The notes beneath the pieces were generated by a model. It saw only the letters and a list, made by a program, of their open reading frames with translations. It had not been told where the DNA came from and did not search any database. Positions 33,000-41,721 of a stretch of DNA of 64,000 nucleotides are shown here, in pieces. The DNA comes from JAOPZW01 sp963806015. GTDB taxonomy: Bacteria > Actinomycetota > Thermoleophilia > Solirubrobacterales > Solirubrobacteraceae. The position numbers and the translations under genes are program-made. The DNA is taken from the NCBI GenBank assembly GCA_963806015.1, contig CAWDWM010000002.1:372001-436000 (forward strand). Direction: 5' to 3'. The stretch's first letter is position 1, and each line of letters starts with the position of its first letter.

Positions 33000-33782
33000 G
33001 TGGCCCAGAAGATCGCGGTCCTCTCTCAGAAGGGCGGCACCGGCAAGACGACGGCCGTCCGCACGCTGACCGACGTCTTCCGCCAGAGCGGTCTCGACGT
33101 CCTCGCCATCGACCTCGATCCCCAGGGCAACCTGTCGGACTACTTCGACGTCGATCCGGAGGCCTCGCCGACGGTGGGTGACGTGCTCTCCGGCCGCGCC
33201 GACGCCACCGCGGCCGACCACGACGGCATCATCCCGGCCAACCTCGCCCTCGCCGAGGCCGAACTGGCGATGGCCGGCAAGATGGGCCGCGAGCTGATCC
33301 TGCGCAGGGCGCTCGCGGAGGTCGACGCGGCCCACGACGTCATCCTCATCGACTGCCCGCCGGCGCTCGGGCTGCTCACCGTCAACGCGCTCGTCGCCGC
33401 CGACTGGGCGCTGCTGAGCGCCGAGGCGCAGTACTTCGCGCTGCAGGGCGTCGAGCAGGCGCTGCAGGTCATCGAGCTCGCGCGCGACGGCCTCAATCCC
33501 GACCTGCAGTGGCTCGGCGTGCTGTTCAACATCGCCGACATGCGCACCGTCCACTCGCGCGAGGCCTACGACTCGCTGAAGGAGCACGTGGGCGACAAGC
33601 TGCTGGACACCGTCGTGCGCCAGTCGATCGCGTACGCGGAGTCCGCCGAGCGCGCGGTCTCGATCCTCGAGCACCGCCCCGACCTCGGCTCGGACTACGT
33701 GCGCCTGGCCGACGAGCTGCTCGGCCGGCTGGGGCTCACCGCCGCGCGCACGCGCCTGCGGGCTCAGTACAACGGCGGCTAG
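33000..33782 (+). CDS. ParA-family ATPase
   Basis: GTG 33000 gives 260 residues. The deviant Walker A is LSQKGGTGKTTAVRTL near the N-terminus. Switch I is IDLDPQGNLSDYF and switch II is ILIDCPPALGLLTVNAL. This matches ParA/Soj proteins that position chromosomes, plasmids or other cargo on the nucleoid. No parB gene or parS repeats are adjacent, so it is probably an orphan ParA with another cargo. The last codons are GGC GGC TAG, and the TAG belongs to the CTAG that serves as the target of the insertion sequence. Confidence 0.9.
   Translation: MAQKIAVLSQKGGTGKTTAVRTLTDVFRQSGLDVLAIDLDPQGNLSDYFDVDPEASPTVGDVLSGRADATAADHDGIIPANLALAEAELAMAGKMGRELILRRALAEVDAAHDVILIDCPPALGLLTVNALVAADWALLSAEAQYFALQGVEQALQVIELARDGLNPDLQWLGVLFNIADMRTVHSREAYDSLKEHVGDKLLDTVVRQSIAYAESAERAVSILEHRPDLGSDYVRLADELLGRLGLTAARTRLRAQYNGG
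33779..33782. repeat. CTAG target-site duplication, left copy
   Basis: CTAG occurs immediately outside the left terminal repeat of the insertion sequence and again at 35401-35404 outside the right one. The left copy supplies the TAG stop of parA and the right copy the stop of thrB. Removing the element and one CTAG leaves GGCGGCTAGAGCTC, in which both stops share the palindrome. Confidence 0.75.
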
Positions 33783-33898
33783 CTACTTCCCCCGGAAAAA
33801 GTGGGTGGTTGAGGTGCGGAACTGGCCGGTCGGGTTGGGGGCATTTTCCTTGCAAATCGGCGGTTTGGAGGGTGGATGCCGGGGCGAGTTGTGGGGCG

Positions 33899-35020
33899 TC
33901 AGGTGGAGGCCCGTTCGAGGCGGGGTGCCGAGGTTGAGGTCAGGATTGACCGGCTGATCTGGCTGCGTGGAGGCTCTGGACGATGCGGCGCATGTTCGCG
34001 CCGATCCGCGAGGCGTGGTCGGCCTCGGCGCCGACGCGGCGCGCGCAGGCGCCGGTCGCTCGTGTTTGAGGCTGCTTCGGCGTTGCCGGTGATGAAGACG
34101 CTTGGATGGCGTTGGGCAGCTGCTCGGGACGGCGCCGGGCGCAAAGCCGCCGTCGAGCGCGACGTCGCGCGGGTTCAGGTCGGCATCTTCGCTGAGCGCT
34201 CGCGACGGTGTCGGGCAGCAGGTCGAGGTTCGTTGGGTGAGCCGACCTTGGTGGGGGCGGGCAGGATCAGGCCGCGGGCGCCGCGGCGGGTGTTCTCGGT
34301 GACTTCGGCGAGCTGGAAGACGTAGCCGAACTCGGTCGGGGCGCGCAGCTTGCCCTTGCGGATCGGCCGCGCGTCGGGGTCGGCCATCGACACCAAGCGG
34401 TCGGTGATCTTCTGCCCGGCCAGGCGCTGGGTGATCTGCCGGGCGACCTTCTCGGCGAGGTCGGCCAGCTCGTCGAGGCGCTCGGCGGCGCGCTGCTTGG
34501 CGCGCGCGCCGCGACCGCGGGCGCGATCGCGCAACTGCCGAGCGAGCTTGCGGGCCTCGCGGACCGACCGGCCGACCAGCTCGCCGGCCTCACCGGTCAA
34601 CCGCAGCACGATCGTCTTGGCCTGACCGGTCCGCCGCGCGACGGTGCGGCTGATCGCGCGCAGCTTCTTTGCGGCGCTGCGCGAACGATCGCGCACCCCA
34701 CGCGCTGCCGTGCCCGCCAGGCGCTTGACCTTGCGCGCCTCACGCGCCAGGACACGCGTGGCGTCGGCCGCCAACGAGGCGTCGTTGGGGTAGCGGATGT
34801 CGGACTCCACAACGGTGGAATCGATCCGCACCGCCCGCCCGACGAAACGCCGCTCGCGGGTCGCCTTCTCGATCACCGCGCGGGTGATCTCGTCGATGAC
34901 CTCGGGACCCAGGCGACGCGTCAGCTTGCGGACCGTCGACTCGTCGGGCACCCGCGCGCTCAGCGCGATCCGGCAGAAGCGGCGCAGGTGAATCGAGTCA
35001 GAGACCTCCGCTGACGGCGG
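33899..35020 (-). pseudogene. Frameshifted IS5/IS1182-like transposase
   Basis: The 5' part is open and starts without a proper beginning: SDSIHLRRFCRIALSARVPD, then STVRKLTRRLG, IDSTVVESDIRYPND and MADPDARPIRKGKL. It runs on to a conserved ARGLILPAPTKVGSP. Beyond about 34225 the reading frame shifts several times. The fragments LDLLPDTVAS, DLNPRDVALDGGF and VFITGNAEAAS follow in different frames, down to a TGA at 33899-33901. The N-terminus is cut at about 35020, where an in-frame TAG occurs. The enzyme cannot be functional. The central part is Arg/Ala-rich. Confidence 0.8.
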
Positions 35021-35040
35021 CTATAGCGCCCGGCGCCAGT

Positions 35041-35283
35041 CCGCGTCTTGAGCACTACTCAACGCGACGAAGAGTTCATCGCGGGCGACGGACGCCCGGC
35101 GCCAAACGCAGCGACCGGCGCCTGGCGCGCTACCGCGTCGGCGCCGAAGGCCGCATCAGCCACCTCAAACGCGGCTACGGGATGCGCCGCTCCCGACTCA
35201 GAGGCCTCGACGGAGCCAGAACCACGGTCGGATGGTCGATCCTGACCTACAACCTCGACACCCTCGCCATCCGAGCCACCTGA
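35041..35283 (+). pseudogene. Transposase C-terminal fragment in opposite orientation
   Basis: In frame to the TGA at 35281-35283 the sequence reads RISHLKRGYGMRRSRLRG, then TTVGWSILTYNLDTLAIRAT, the conserved C-terminus of the same transposase family. This copy has no frameshift over its last 60 codons and aligns with the decayed 3' end of the minus-strand copy near 33899-34085. It has no start or catalytic N-terminus. It defines the right half of the inverted arrangement in the insertion sequence. Confidence 0.75.
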
Positions 35284-35400
35284 CAGCATTCGATCCGCCC
35301 CGGACCATCCACCCCGGAGCCGATTTGCAAGACGGCCGCGCCCCCAAGGCGCGGCCGTTTTCGTCACTCACGCCCGGGCCGGTTTATCCGGGGCAAGTAG

Positions 35401-36252
35401 CTAGAGCTCGCGCACGTCGGCGCCCTGGGACTCGAAGGGCACGCGCATGACCTGCGCCCAGCCCTCGGCCTCGCGGCGCAGCGCCTCGACGACGCCCGCC
35501 GTGGCCTCGTAGTGGCACCACACGAGCACCGTCGGGCCGGCGCCGGAGATCGTCGCCCCCAGCGCGCCGAGCGACGGCGCGCCGCGCACCAGCTCCATCG
35601 AGCGCGGGTAGAGGTGCTCGCGCCGGGGCTGGTGCAGGCGATCGCCGAGGCCGCGCGCGACGAGATCCCAGTCCCCGCGCGCCAGGCCCAGGACGAGCAG
35701 CGCTCCGTGCGCAGTGTTGAACACCGCGTCGGCGATCGGCACCTCGGCGGGCAGCGCCGCGCGCGCCGTCTTCGTCCGCACCGCCGCGCCCGGCACCACG
35801 ACCACCGCCTCCAGGCCCGTGGGCGCCTCGAAGCGCGTCGCCTCGCCGTCCGCGCAGATGACGAAGCCGCCGTGCAGCGCGGCGGCGACGTTGTCGGGAT
35901 GGCCCTCGAGCTCGGTGGCCAGCGCGAGGATGTCGGCATCGAGCTCGAAGAGATGGTCGGCGGCGATCAGGCCGGCCACGTAGGCGGCGGCGCTCGAGCC
36001 CAGCCCGCCGCTGAGCGGGATCTGCGACTGGATGCGGAAGCTGAACGGCTCGGGGTCGGCCAGCCGGGCGAAGCCGCGCACGGCGAGGTTGCGCCGGTCG
36101 CGCGCGATCTTCAGGTCGGTGTGGACCCCGAAACGCCCGGTCTCCTCGACCTCGAGCTCCATGTGCAGGGCGAGCGCGCACGCGAAAGCGTCGAACCCCG
36201 GGCCGAGATTCGCGCTCGAAGCGGGCACCCGGACGAGGCGGCGACGGCGCAT
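35401..36252 (-). CDS. thrB: Homoserine kinase
   Basis: A 283-residue GHMP kinase that phosphorylates L-homoserine with ATP, the penultimate step of threonine synthesis. The substrate motif RVPASSANLGPGFDAF lies at residues 8-23. The ATP loop PLSGGLGSSAAA is at 79-90. The C-terminal GHMP motif ATISGAGPTVLVW is also intact. Length is normal. hom and thrC lie 17 kb away in an operon with lysA, so thrB stands alone here. Its stop codon is the right CTAG duplicate of the insertion sequence, so insertion did not damage it. Confidence 0.93.
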   Translation of the reverse strand: MRRRRLVRVPASSANLGPGFDAFACALALHMELEVEETGRFGVHTDLKIARDRRNLAVRGFARLADPEPFSFRIQSQIPLSGGLGSSAAAYVAGLIAADHLFELDADILALATELEGHPDNVAAALHGGFVICADGEATRFEAPTGLEAVVVVPGAAVRTKTARAALPAEVPIADAVFNTAHGALLVLGLARGDWDLVARGLGDRLHQPRREHLYPRSMELVRGAPSLGALGATISGAGPTVLVWCHYEATAGVVEALRREAEGWAQVMRVPFESQGADVREL

Positions 36253-36307
36253 CGAGGCGGCACCCTAGTCGTCGTAGACTCGCGCCGGTGCGACGGGGGC
36301 GGTTCAG

Positions 36308-39283
36308 TTGACACAGCGGGTCACGAGCCCCGAGTTCGTCGGGCGCGAGCGCGAGCTCGCGGGCCTGTCCGCGGCGCTCGAGCGCGCGGCCGACGGGCGG
36401 CCGGCCGTTGCCCTGGTCGCGGGCGAGTCGGGCGTCGGCAAGACGCGCCTGGTCGCCGAGCTCGCCGCCCGCGCGCGGGCGCAGGGCGGGCGCGTGCTCA
36501 CCGGCGACTGCGTCGACCTCGGCGACGGCGAGCTGGCCTACGCGCCGATCGTCAGCGCGCTGCGTGGCCTCGATGCCGGCGAGCTCGGCGGCGCCGCGGC
36601 GGGCCTGGCGCCGCTGCTGCCCCAGCTCGACGCGACCGAGGCCGGCGCCGAGAGCGCGCTCTCGCAGGGGCGCGTGTTCGAGCTCCTGCTCGCCCTCCTG
36701 GGACGCCTGGCCCAGACGCAGCCCCTGGTCCTCGTCTTCGAGGACGTGCACTGGGCCGACCGCTCATCACGGGACTTCCTGGCCTTCTTCGTGCGCAACG
36801 CGCGCCACCAGCGCGTGCTGCTCGTCGCCACCTACCGCACCGATGAGCTGCACCGCCGCCACCCGCTGCGGGCGCTCGTGGCCGAAGCCGAGAGGGCCCC
36901 GATCGTCGAGCGCGTCGGGCTGGAGCGCTTCACCCGCGAGGAGATCGTCGCGCAGCTCACCGGGATCCTCGGGCGCCGGCCCGAGGCGCGCCTGGTCGAC
37001 GAGCTCTTCGCCCGCGCCGAGGGCAACCCGTTCTTCACCGAGGAGCTGGCCGCCGCCGCCACCGGCGAGCGCCTGCCGGCCAACGTCGCCGACGCGCTGA
37101 TGCTGCGCGTCGAGGCACTGAGCCCGGCCGCGCAGGCCGTCCTGCGCCTCGCTGCCGTCGCGGGCCCGCGCGTGAGCCACGGGCTGCTGGAGCGCGCGTC
37201 CGGCCTCGGGCCCGACGAGCTCGTGGCCGGATTGCGCGAGGCGGTCGCGCACAACATCGTCGTCGCGGATCCCGAGACCGACGCCTACGGCTTCCGCCAC
37301 GCGCTCATGCGCGAGGCGCTGGCCGACGACCTGCTCCCCGGCGAGCGCGGGCCGCTGCACGCCGCGCTGGCCCGCGCGCTGGAGTCCGATCCGGCGCTGT
37401 CGGTCTCCCCGAGCGGCGTCACCGCGGAGCTCGCCTTCCACTGGTTCGCGGCGCACAACCTCCCGGCGGCGTTCACCGCCTCGGCCCAGGCCGGAGCCGA
37501 GGCCACGCGGCTGGCCGCCTTCGCGGAGGCCAACGCCCACTACGAGCGTGCCATCGAGCTGTGGGACGGCGTGCCCGAGGACGTGCGCGCCGCGGGGCGC
37601 AGCCTGGTTGACCTCATCCGCGACGCAGCGGAGGCCGCGAACCTCGCCGGCGAGTACGCCCGGGCCGCGGCGCTCGGGCGCCGGGCGCTGTCGCTCGTCG
37701 ATGCCGACGCGGACCCCATGACCGCCGCGCTGATCGGCGAGCGCCTCGGGCGCTACCTGTGGATCAGCGGGAACTCGCACGAGGCGCTGGCCGAGTGCCG
37801 CGCGGCGGTCGCCCGCCTTCCGCAGGACGGCGACCCCGCCGGCCGTGCCCGCGTGCTCGGCTCCGAGGGCCACCTGCTCCTGCTGCTCGGGCGGGGAGCC
37901 GAGGCGCTCGAGCTCTGCCAGCCGGCGCTGGAGATCGCGCGCACCGCCGGCGCGCGCCGCGAGGAGGGCAGCATCCTCAGCACGATGTGCGCCGCGCTGA
38001 GCTACACCGGCGCGCTGGAAGCCGGGATCGAGCACGGCCACGAGGCCATGCGCATCGCCCGCGCGCGCAACGACATCGAGGAGATCACGCGCGCCTACGT
38101 CAACCTCGGCGAGACCCTCGACTGGGCCGGGCGCATCGAGGAGGCGGCCGATCTCGCGGGCGAGGGAGCGCTCAGCGCGATCGAGCAGGGCATCAGCCCG
38201 CTGGCCGCTCTGCTCGCCTCGGACCAGGGGCTGCGCCTGCTGCGGCTGGGGCGCTGGGACGATGCCGACGCCGCGCTGGCCATCGCGATCGACGCGGCGA
38301 TCAGCGGGGTCACGGCGGGGGCCGCGCTGGCCGGGCGGGCGCTGCTCGACGCCCTGCGCGGGCGCTTCGGCGAATCGAGAGACGCGCTCGACGAGGCCGA
38401 GCGCTCGCAGGAGAACGCCCTGGGGTCGATGTGGACCGGGCCGCTGGCCATCACGCGGGCCGAGCTCGCGCTCTGGAGCGGGCGCCCGGACGACGCGCGC
38501 GACGCCATCCTCGCCATGCTCGACCGCGTCGAGCCGGCCGACGAGGACGCCTTCTACCTCACGCCCGTCCTCGCCGTCGGAGCACGCGCCGCCGCCGACA
38601 TCGCCGTCTCGGCCCGCGCCACCGGCGATGCGCAGGCCGAGCGCGAGGCCGTCGCGCTCGCCGCGACGCTCTTGGACCGGGCGCGCCATCTCGTGCGCCC
38701 CGAGGCGTTCCCGGCCGGCCGCTGCCCGCCCGAGGCGCTGCTGAACGTCGCCACGACCCAGGCCGAGCACGCTCGCGCCGCCGGGCACGGCGCGGCGCAA
38801 GCGTGGCGCGACGTCGCCGCGCGCTGGGATGCGTTCGGCGCGCCCTACGCGGCCGCGTACGCGCGCTGGCGCCTGGCCGAGGCGATCCTCGCGGATGGCA
38901 GCGCGCGCCCCGACGCCCAGGCGGAGCTGGCGGCCGCTCACGCGGTGGCCTACCGGCTGCGCGCGCGCCCGCTCGCCGCGGAGCTCGAAGCGCTGGCGAC
39001 GCGGGCGCGGCTCTCGCTGGACAGCGGCGTTGCGCCGGCGGCGGTGCCGGCCGATGGCGACGGCGCCGCCGAGCGCGTCGGGTTGACGGCCCGCGAGCTC
39101 GAGGTCCTGCGCCTCGTGGCGGCGGGCGAGACGAATCGCTCGATCGGCCAGGCCCTCTACATCAGCGAGAAGACGGTCAGCGTCCACATCTCGCGGATCC
39201 TGGCCAAGCTCGACGTCCGCGGCCGCGTGGAAGCGGCGGGCCTGGCCATCCGCCTCGGCCTCCTGGAGGAGACGGAGGGCTAG
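36308..39283 (+). CDS. Large LuxR-family AAA regulator (LAL/MalT-like)
   Basis: A 991-residue single-protein regulator. An N-terminal AAA/NACHT-type module starts EFVGRERELAGL, with Walker A AGESGVGKTRLV (residues 38-49) and Walker B LVFEDVHWAD. A long middle region of about 550 residues has alpha-helical TPR-like repeats (ALAECRAAVARLPQ, ANAHYERAIELW). A C-terminal LuxR helix-turn-helix reads LTARELEVLRLVAAGETNRS and ISEKTVSVHISRILAKL. Such proteins switch on transcription when an inducer and ATP are bound. The start is TTG 36308, 55 nt from divergent thrB. Element C lies after the stop. Confidence 0.9.
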   Translation: MTQRVTSPEFVGRERELAGLSAALERAADGRPAVALVAGESGVGKTRLVAELAARARAQGGRVLTGDCVDLGDGELAYAPIVSALRGLDAGELGGAAAGLAPLLPQLDATEAGAESALSQGRVFELLLALLGRLAQTQPLVLVFEDVHWADRSSRDFLAFFVRNARHQRVLLVATYRTDELHRRHPLRALVAEAERAPIVERVGLERFTREEIVAQLTGILGRRPEARLVDELFARAEGNPFFTEELAAAATGERLPANVADALMLRVEALSPAAQAVLRLAAVAGPRVSHGLLERASGLGPDELVAGLREAVAHNIVVADPETDAYGFRHALMREALADDLLPGERGPLHAALARALESDPALSVSPSGVTAELAFHWFAAHNLPAAFTASAQAGAEATRLAAFAEANAHYERAIELWDGVPEDVRAAGRSLVDLIRDAAEAANLAGEYARAAALGRRALSLVDADADPMTAALIGERLGRYLWISGNSHEALAECRAAVARLPQDGDPAGRARVLGSEGHLLLLLGRGAEALELCQPALEIARTAGARREEGSILSTMCAALSYTGALEAGIEHGHEAMRIARARNDIEEITRAYVNLGETLDWAGRIEEAADLAGEGALSAIEQGISPLAALLASDQGLRLLRLGRWDDADAALAIAIDAAISGVTAGAALAGRALLDALRGRFGESRDALDEAERSQENALGSMWTGPLAITRAELALWSGRPDDARDAILAMLDRVEPADEDAFYLTPVLAVGARAAADIAVSARATGDAQAEREAVALAATLLDRARHLVRPEAFPAGRCPPEALLNVATTQAEHARAAGHGAAQAWRDVAARWDAFGAPYAAAYARWRLAEAILADGSARPDAQAELAAAHAVAYRLRARPLAAELEALATRARLSLDSGVAPAAVPADGDGAAERVGLTARELEVLRLVAAGETNRSIGQALYISEKTVSVHISRILAKLDVRGRVEAAGLAIRLGLLEETEG

Positions 39284-39331
39284 GTGTAATTCCCGAGGAA
39301 GTTGTGCGGATCGAGCCCGAAGCCGTCGCGG

Positions 39332-39570
39332 CGATTCGCAGCCAGTCACCGAGGGAAGAGAGTCCGTCGCCGCGTGGCCGCGCGAGCGAGCGGCAGACCA
39401 AGCGTCCCGACTAAGGGTCGTCTGGCGACCCTAGCCCGGGACGCTTACGAAGAAACCGTCCTGCCCTCAGGTCACAGGACGACACCTGGCCAGGACACTT
39501 CACCCCAACCGACCCCAGAGCCCGGCGGCGCGCGCCGGGCCCACCCTCCCTCGGTGATGCTGTTAGGCCG
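39332..39570. repeat. Intergenic structured element C (convergent gap)
   Basis: The left terminus carries AGTCACCGAGGGAAG (39343-39357). The right terminus read on the minus strand gives AGCATCACCGAGGGAGGG and reaches into the stop codon of the MFS gene. Three strong stems lie between. AAGCGTCCCG pairs with CGGGACGCTT around a second stem GGGTCG/CGACCC (39400-39446). CGTCCTG pairs with CAGGACG (39458-39482). GCCCGGCG pairs with CGCCGGGC at 39520-39540. The gap between LuxR and MFS genes is convergent. No coding frame is convincing. Confidence 0.65.
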
Positions 39571-40780
39571 CGGCGGGCGCCGGGGCCGTGACGGGCTCCG
39601 GGCGACGCACGAGGGTCAGGGCGTAGAGCGCGGTCAGGGCGCCGAGCGCGACGAAGGCACCGCGCACGCCGAAGAGCGCGACGATCGGCGCGGCGATCAG
39701 CGAGCCGGCGACGATGCCGGCGATCGCGGCCGGGAACGCGAAGCCGTAGGCGCGGGCGAAGACGTCGGGGGCCAGCGTGCGCTGCAGGCCGGTCTCGACC
39801 ATGACCTCCACGACGATGAGCGCGGCGCCCGACACGACACCGAGGGCGAGCGCGCCGCCGACGCCGAACGGGTCGGCCAGCAGCGCGGTGCACGCAGCGA
39901 CCACGGCCATGGCGCCGACGACCACGATCGCGGTGCGCTCGCGGGCGGCCAGGCCGCCGGCCACGCCGGCGCCGATCACGCCGCCCAGGCCGAAGCTGGC
40001 CAGCAGGTAGCCATAGCCGTGGTCGCCCAGGCCGAGCTCGCGGCTGAGCAGGAGCAGCAGGACGGTCTCGGCGCCGTAGATGGCGCTGCAGACGATGTCG
40101 GCGCCGATGAGGCGCAGCGCCACGGGCTGGTCGAGCAGGGCGCGGGCGCCGTCGCGCAGCTCGCGCAGGACGTTGGGCGCCGCGTCGGGCTCGCCGCCGG
40201 GGGCGAAGCCGGCGCCGCCGGGGATCGAGGCGATGGCGAGCGCGGACAGCGCGAAGGTGACCCCGTTGATGGCGAAGGCGAGGCTCGGCGGCCCGAGCAG
40301 GAGCAGGATCGCGCCGAAGCCGGGGCCGGCGACGATGCACACCTGCTGGATCGCGGAGCGCGCGGCGTTGGCGGCGGGCAGGTCGGCGTCGTCGACCAGG
40401 CGGGGCGTGGTGGCAGCGACGGACGGGATGTAGACGCTCGAGGCGGCGGTGGCCAGGGCGGCGATGACCGGCGCGAGGATGACCGGCAGCCCGGCGGCGG
40501 CGACGAGCGCCAGCGCCAGCATGAGGACGAAGCGGATCGCGTCGGAGGCGAGCATCAGCCGCCGGCGGTCGTGGCGGTCGGCGATGACCCCGCCGAGCGG
40601 GCCGAAGACGACGATCGGCAGGACGCGCGCGGCGGTCGTGAGACCGAGCCACGCGGAGGAATGCGTGCGCTCGTACACGAAGGCGAGCAGCGCGAGGTTG
40701 TAGAGCCAGTCGCCGGCCTGCGAGACGGCCAGGCTGGCCAGCAGGCGGCGGAAGCGGGGGTACCGGCGGGCAACGTTCAT
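39563..40780 (-). CDS. MFS transporter (drug-exporter-like)
   Basis: The start is ATG 40780, giving 405 residues; an upstream extension is unconserved. Twelve hydrophobic segments alternate with short loops. The motif after helix 2 is GPLGGVIADRHDRRRLMLASD in pieces (GGVIADRHDRRR), the A-like signature of MFS exporters of the DHA3/enterobactin-exporter type. Substrate unknown. The gene is convergent with the LuxR regulator across element C and divergent from a secreted protein gene at 40977. Confidence 0.88.
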   Translation of the reverse strand: MNVARRYPRFRRLLASLAVSQAGDWLYNLALLAFVYERTHSSAWLGLTTAARVLPIVVFGPLGGVIADRHDRRRLMLASDAIRFVLMLALALVAAAGLPVILAPVIAALATAASSVYIPSVAATTPRLVDDADLPAANAARSAIQQVCIVAGPGFGAILLLLGPPSLAFAINGVTFALSALAIASIPGGAGFAPGGEPDAAPNVLRELRDGARALLDQPVALRLIGADIVCSAIYGAETVLLLLLSRELGLGDHGYGYLLASFGLGGVIGAGVAGGLAARERTAIVVVGAMAVVAACTALLADPFGVGGALALGVVSGAALIVVEVMVETGLQRTLAPDVFARAYGFAFPAAIAGIVAGSLIAAPIVALFGVRGAFVALGALTALYALTLVRRPEPVTAPAPAAA

Positions 40781-40976
40781 GACGGCGAGTCTGCGCCTGA
40801 GGGCGCCGCCCGCACATCGGAGACTCACGTCACCCTGCCCGCGCGGCCCCTCATATCGGTGGCCGGAGTCCTTACCCGCGCCTGTAGGACCCCCGACGCG
40901 CCCACTTCCGAGACCGCCCTTGCCCTTACTCATCGCGCCGGACTACGGTCGGCCTTCACTAATGAGGAGGCGAGGC

Positions 40977-41714
40977 ATGGCTTCGCTCTTGGGTGTACGC
41001 GATCGTTGGGTGGTGAGGGTCGCAGTCCTCGTGACCGTGCTCGCGCTGGCGATCCCCGCAGGCACCTCGGCCGCCTCGAGTGCGGCCCGCGCCGCGCCCG
41101 TCGTACCGCCGTTCGGCAAGCTCTACGACCGGCTGTCGGTGGCCTGGTGGCAGTACGCGCTCGCGCAGCCGGCGGCGACGAACCCGCTGGTGGACCCCAC
41201 CGGGGCGAACTGCCGCGCCGGGCAATCGGGGCCCGTGTTCTTCCTGGCCGGGACCGCCGGCTCCGGGACGTTCACGCGCGATGCGTGCACCGTGCCCTTC
41301 GGCAAGCTGCTGTTCTTCCCGCTGCTCAACGCCTTCGACGTCCACACGCCCGGCGACGGCCTCGACACGCCGGAACTGGTCTACAAGGACTTCCTCACGT
41401 TCGGGTTCCGCGCCGACCAGTTGCACGCAAGCGTCGACGGCGTCGCGGTCCGCCACCTCGACCCCGCGACGACGCCCTACCGCGGGTGCGCCGAGCCCGT
41501 GCGCGGGTGCACGGGAGCGTTCTCGCTCGTGTTCCCCGACGCGAACCTGTTCGGGCTCCCGGCGGGGACGTACGCCCCCGCGGTCGCCGATGGCTACTAC
41601 CTGCTGCTCCTCCCCCTGAGGCCGGGCGTCCACACGATCGCCTTCGGCGGCACGGGGAACTTCAGCGGACCGACGAGCCAGGACATCACCTACCACCTGC
41701 GCGTCGTGCGCTGA
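40977..41714 (+). CDS. Secreted protein of unknown function
   Basis: ATG 40977 is preceded by AGGAGG at ideal distance and gives 245 residues; ATG 40962 overlaps that ribosome binding site and is less likely. A signal peptide (hydrophobic core VAVLVTVLALAIPAG) ends near TSAASS. The mature part contains LSVAWWQYALAQPAATNP, CRAGQSGPVFFLAGT and FGKLLFFPLLNAF. It has four cysteines and ends in a beta-rich segment (HTIAFGGTGNF). I have no family name for it. It is 7 bp from the convergent SDR gene. Confidence 0.75.
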   Translation: MASLLGVRDRWVVRVAVLVTVLALAIPAGTSAASSAARAAPVVPPFGKLYDRLSVAWWQYALAQPAATNPLVDPTGANCRAGQSGPVFFLAGTAGSGTFTRDACTVPFGKLLFFPLLNAFDVHTPGDGLDTPELVYKDFLTFGFRADQLHASVDGVAVRHLDPATTPYRGCAEPVRGCTGAFSLVFPDANLFGLPAGTYAPAVADGYYLLLLPLRPGVHTIAFGGTGNFSGPTSQDITYHLRVVR

Positions 41715-41721
41715 GAGGGGT

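Larger units (their letters stand above)
33783..35400. mobile_element. Decayed insertion sequence, 1618 bp, with terminal inverted repeats
   Basis: The left end reads CTACTTCCCCCGGAAAAA and the right end, reversed, CTACTTGCCCCGGATAAA, 16 matches of 18. Both are flanked by CTAG. Inside, a degenerate transposase runs leftwards to the left end and a second transposase 3' fragment runs rightwards to the right end. Similarity between the two ends therefore extends far beyond the terminal repeats, including the shared CCGATTTGCAA. The element looks like two copies in opposite orientation that lost the DNA between them, or one copy with an inverted end duplication. The transposase resembles IS5/IS1182-type DDE enzymes; the exact family is uncertain. 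Confidence 0.8.

Noticed and set aside
33000..33782. A plasmid-type parAB partition locus
   Set aside because: No parB-like gene or parS-like inverted repeat is adjacent. The following DNA is an insertion sequence and the preceding gene is an FHA protein.
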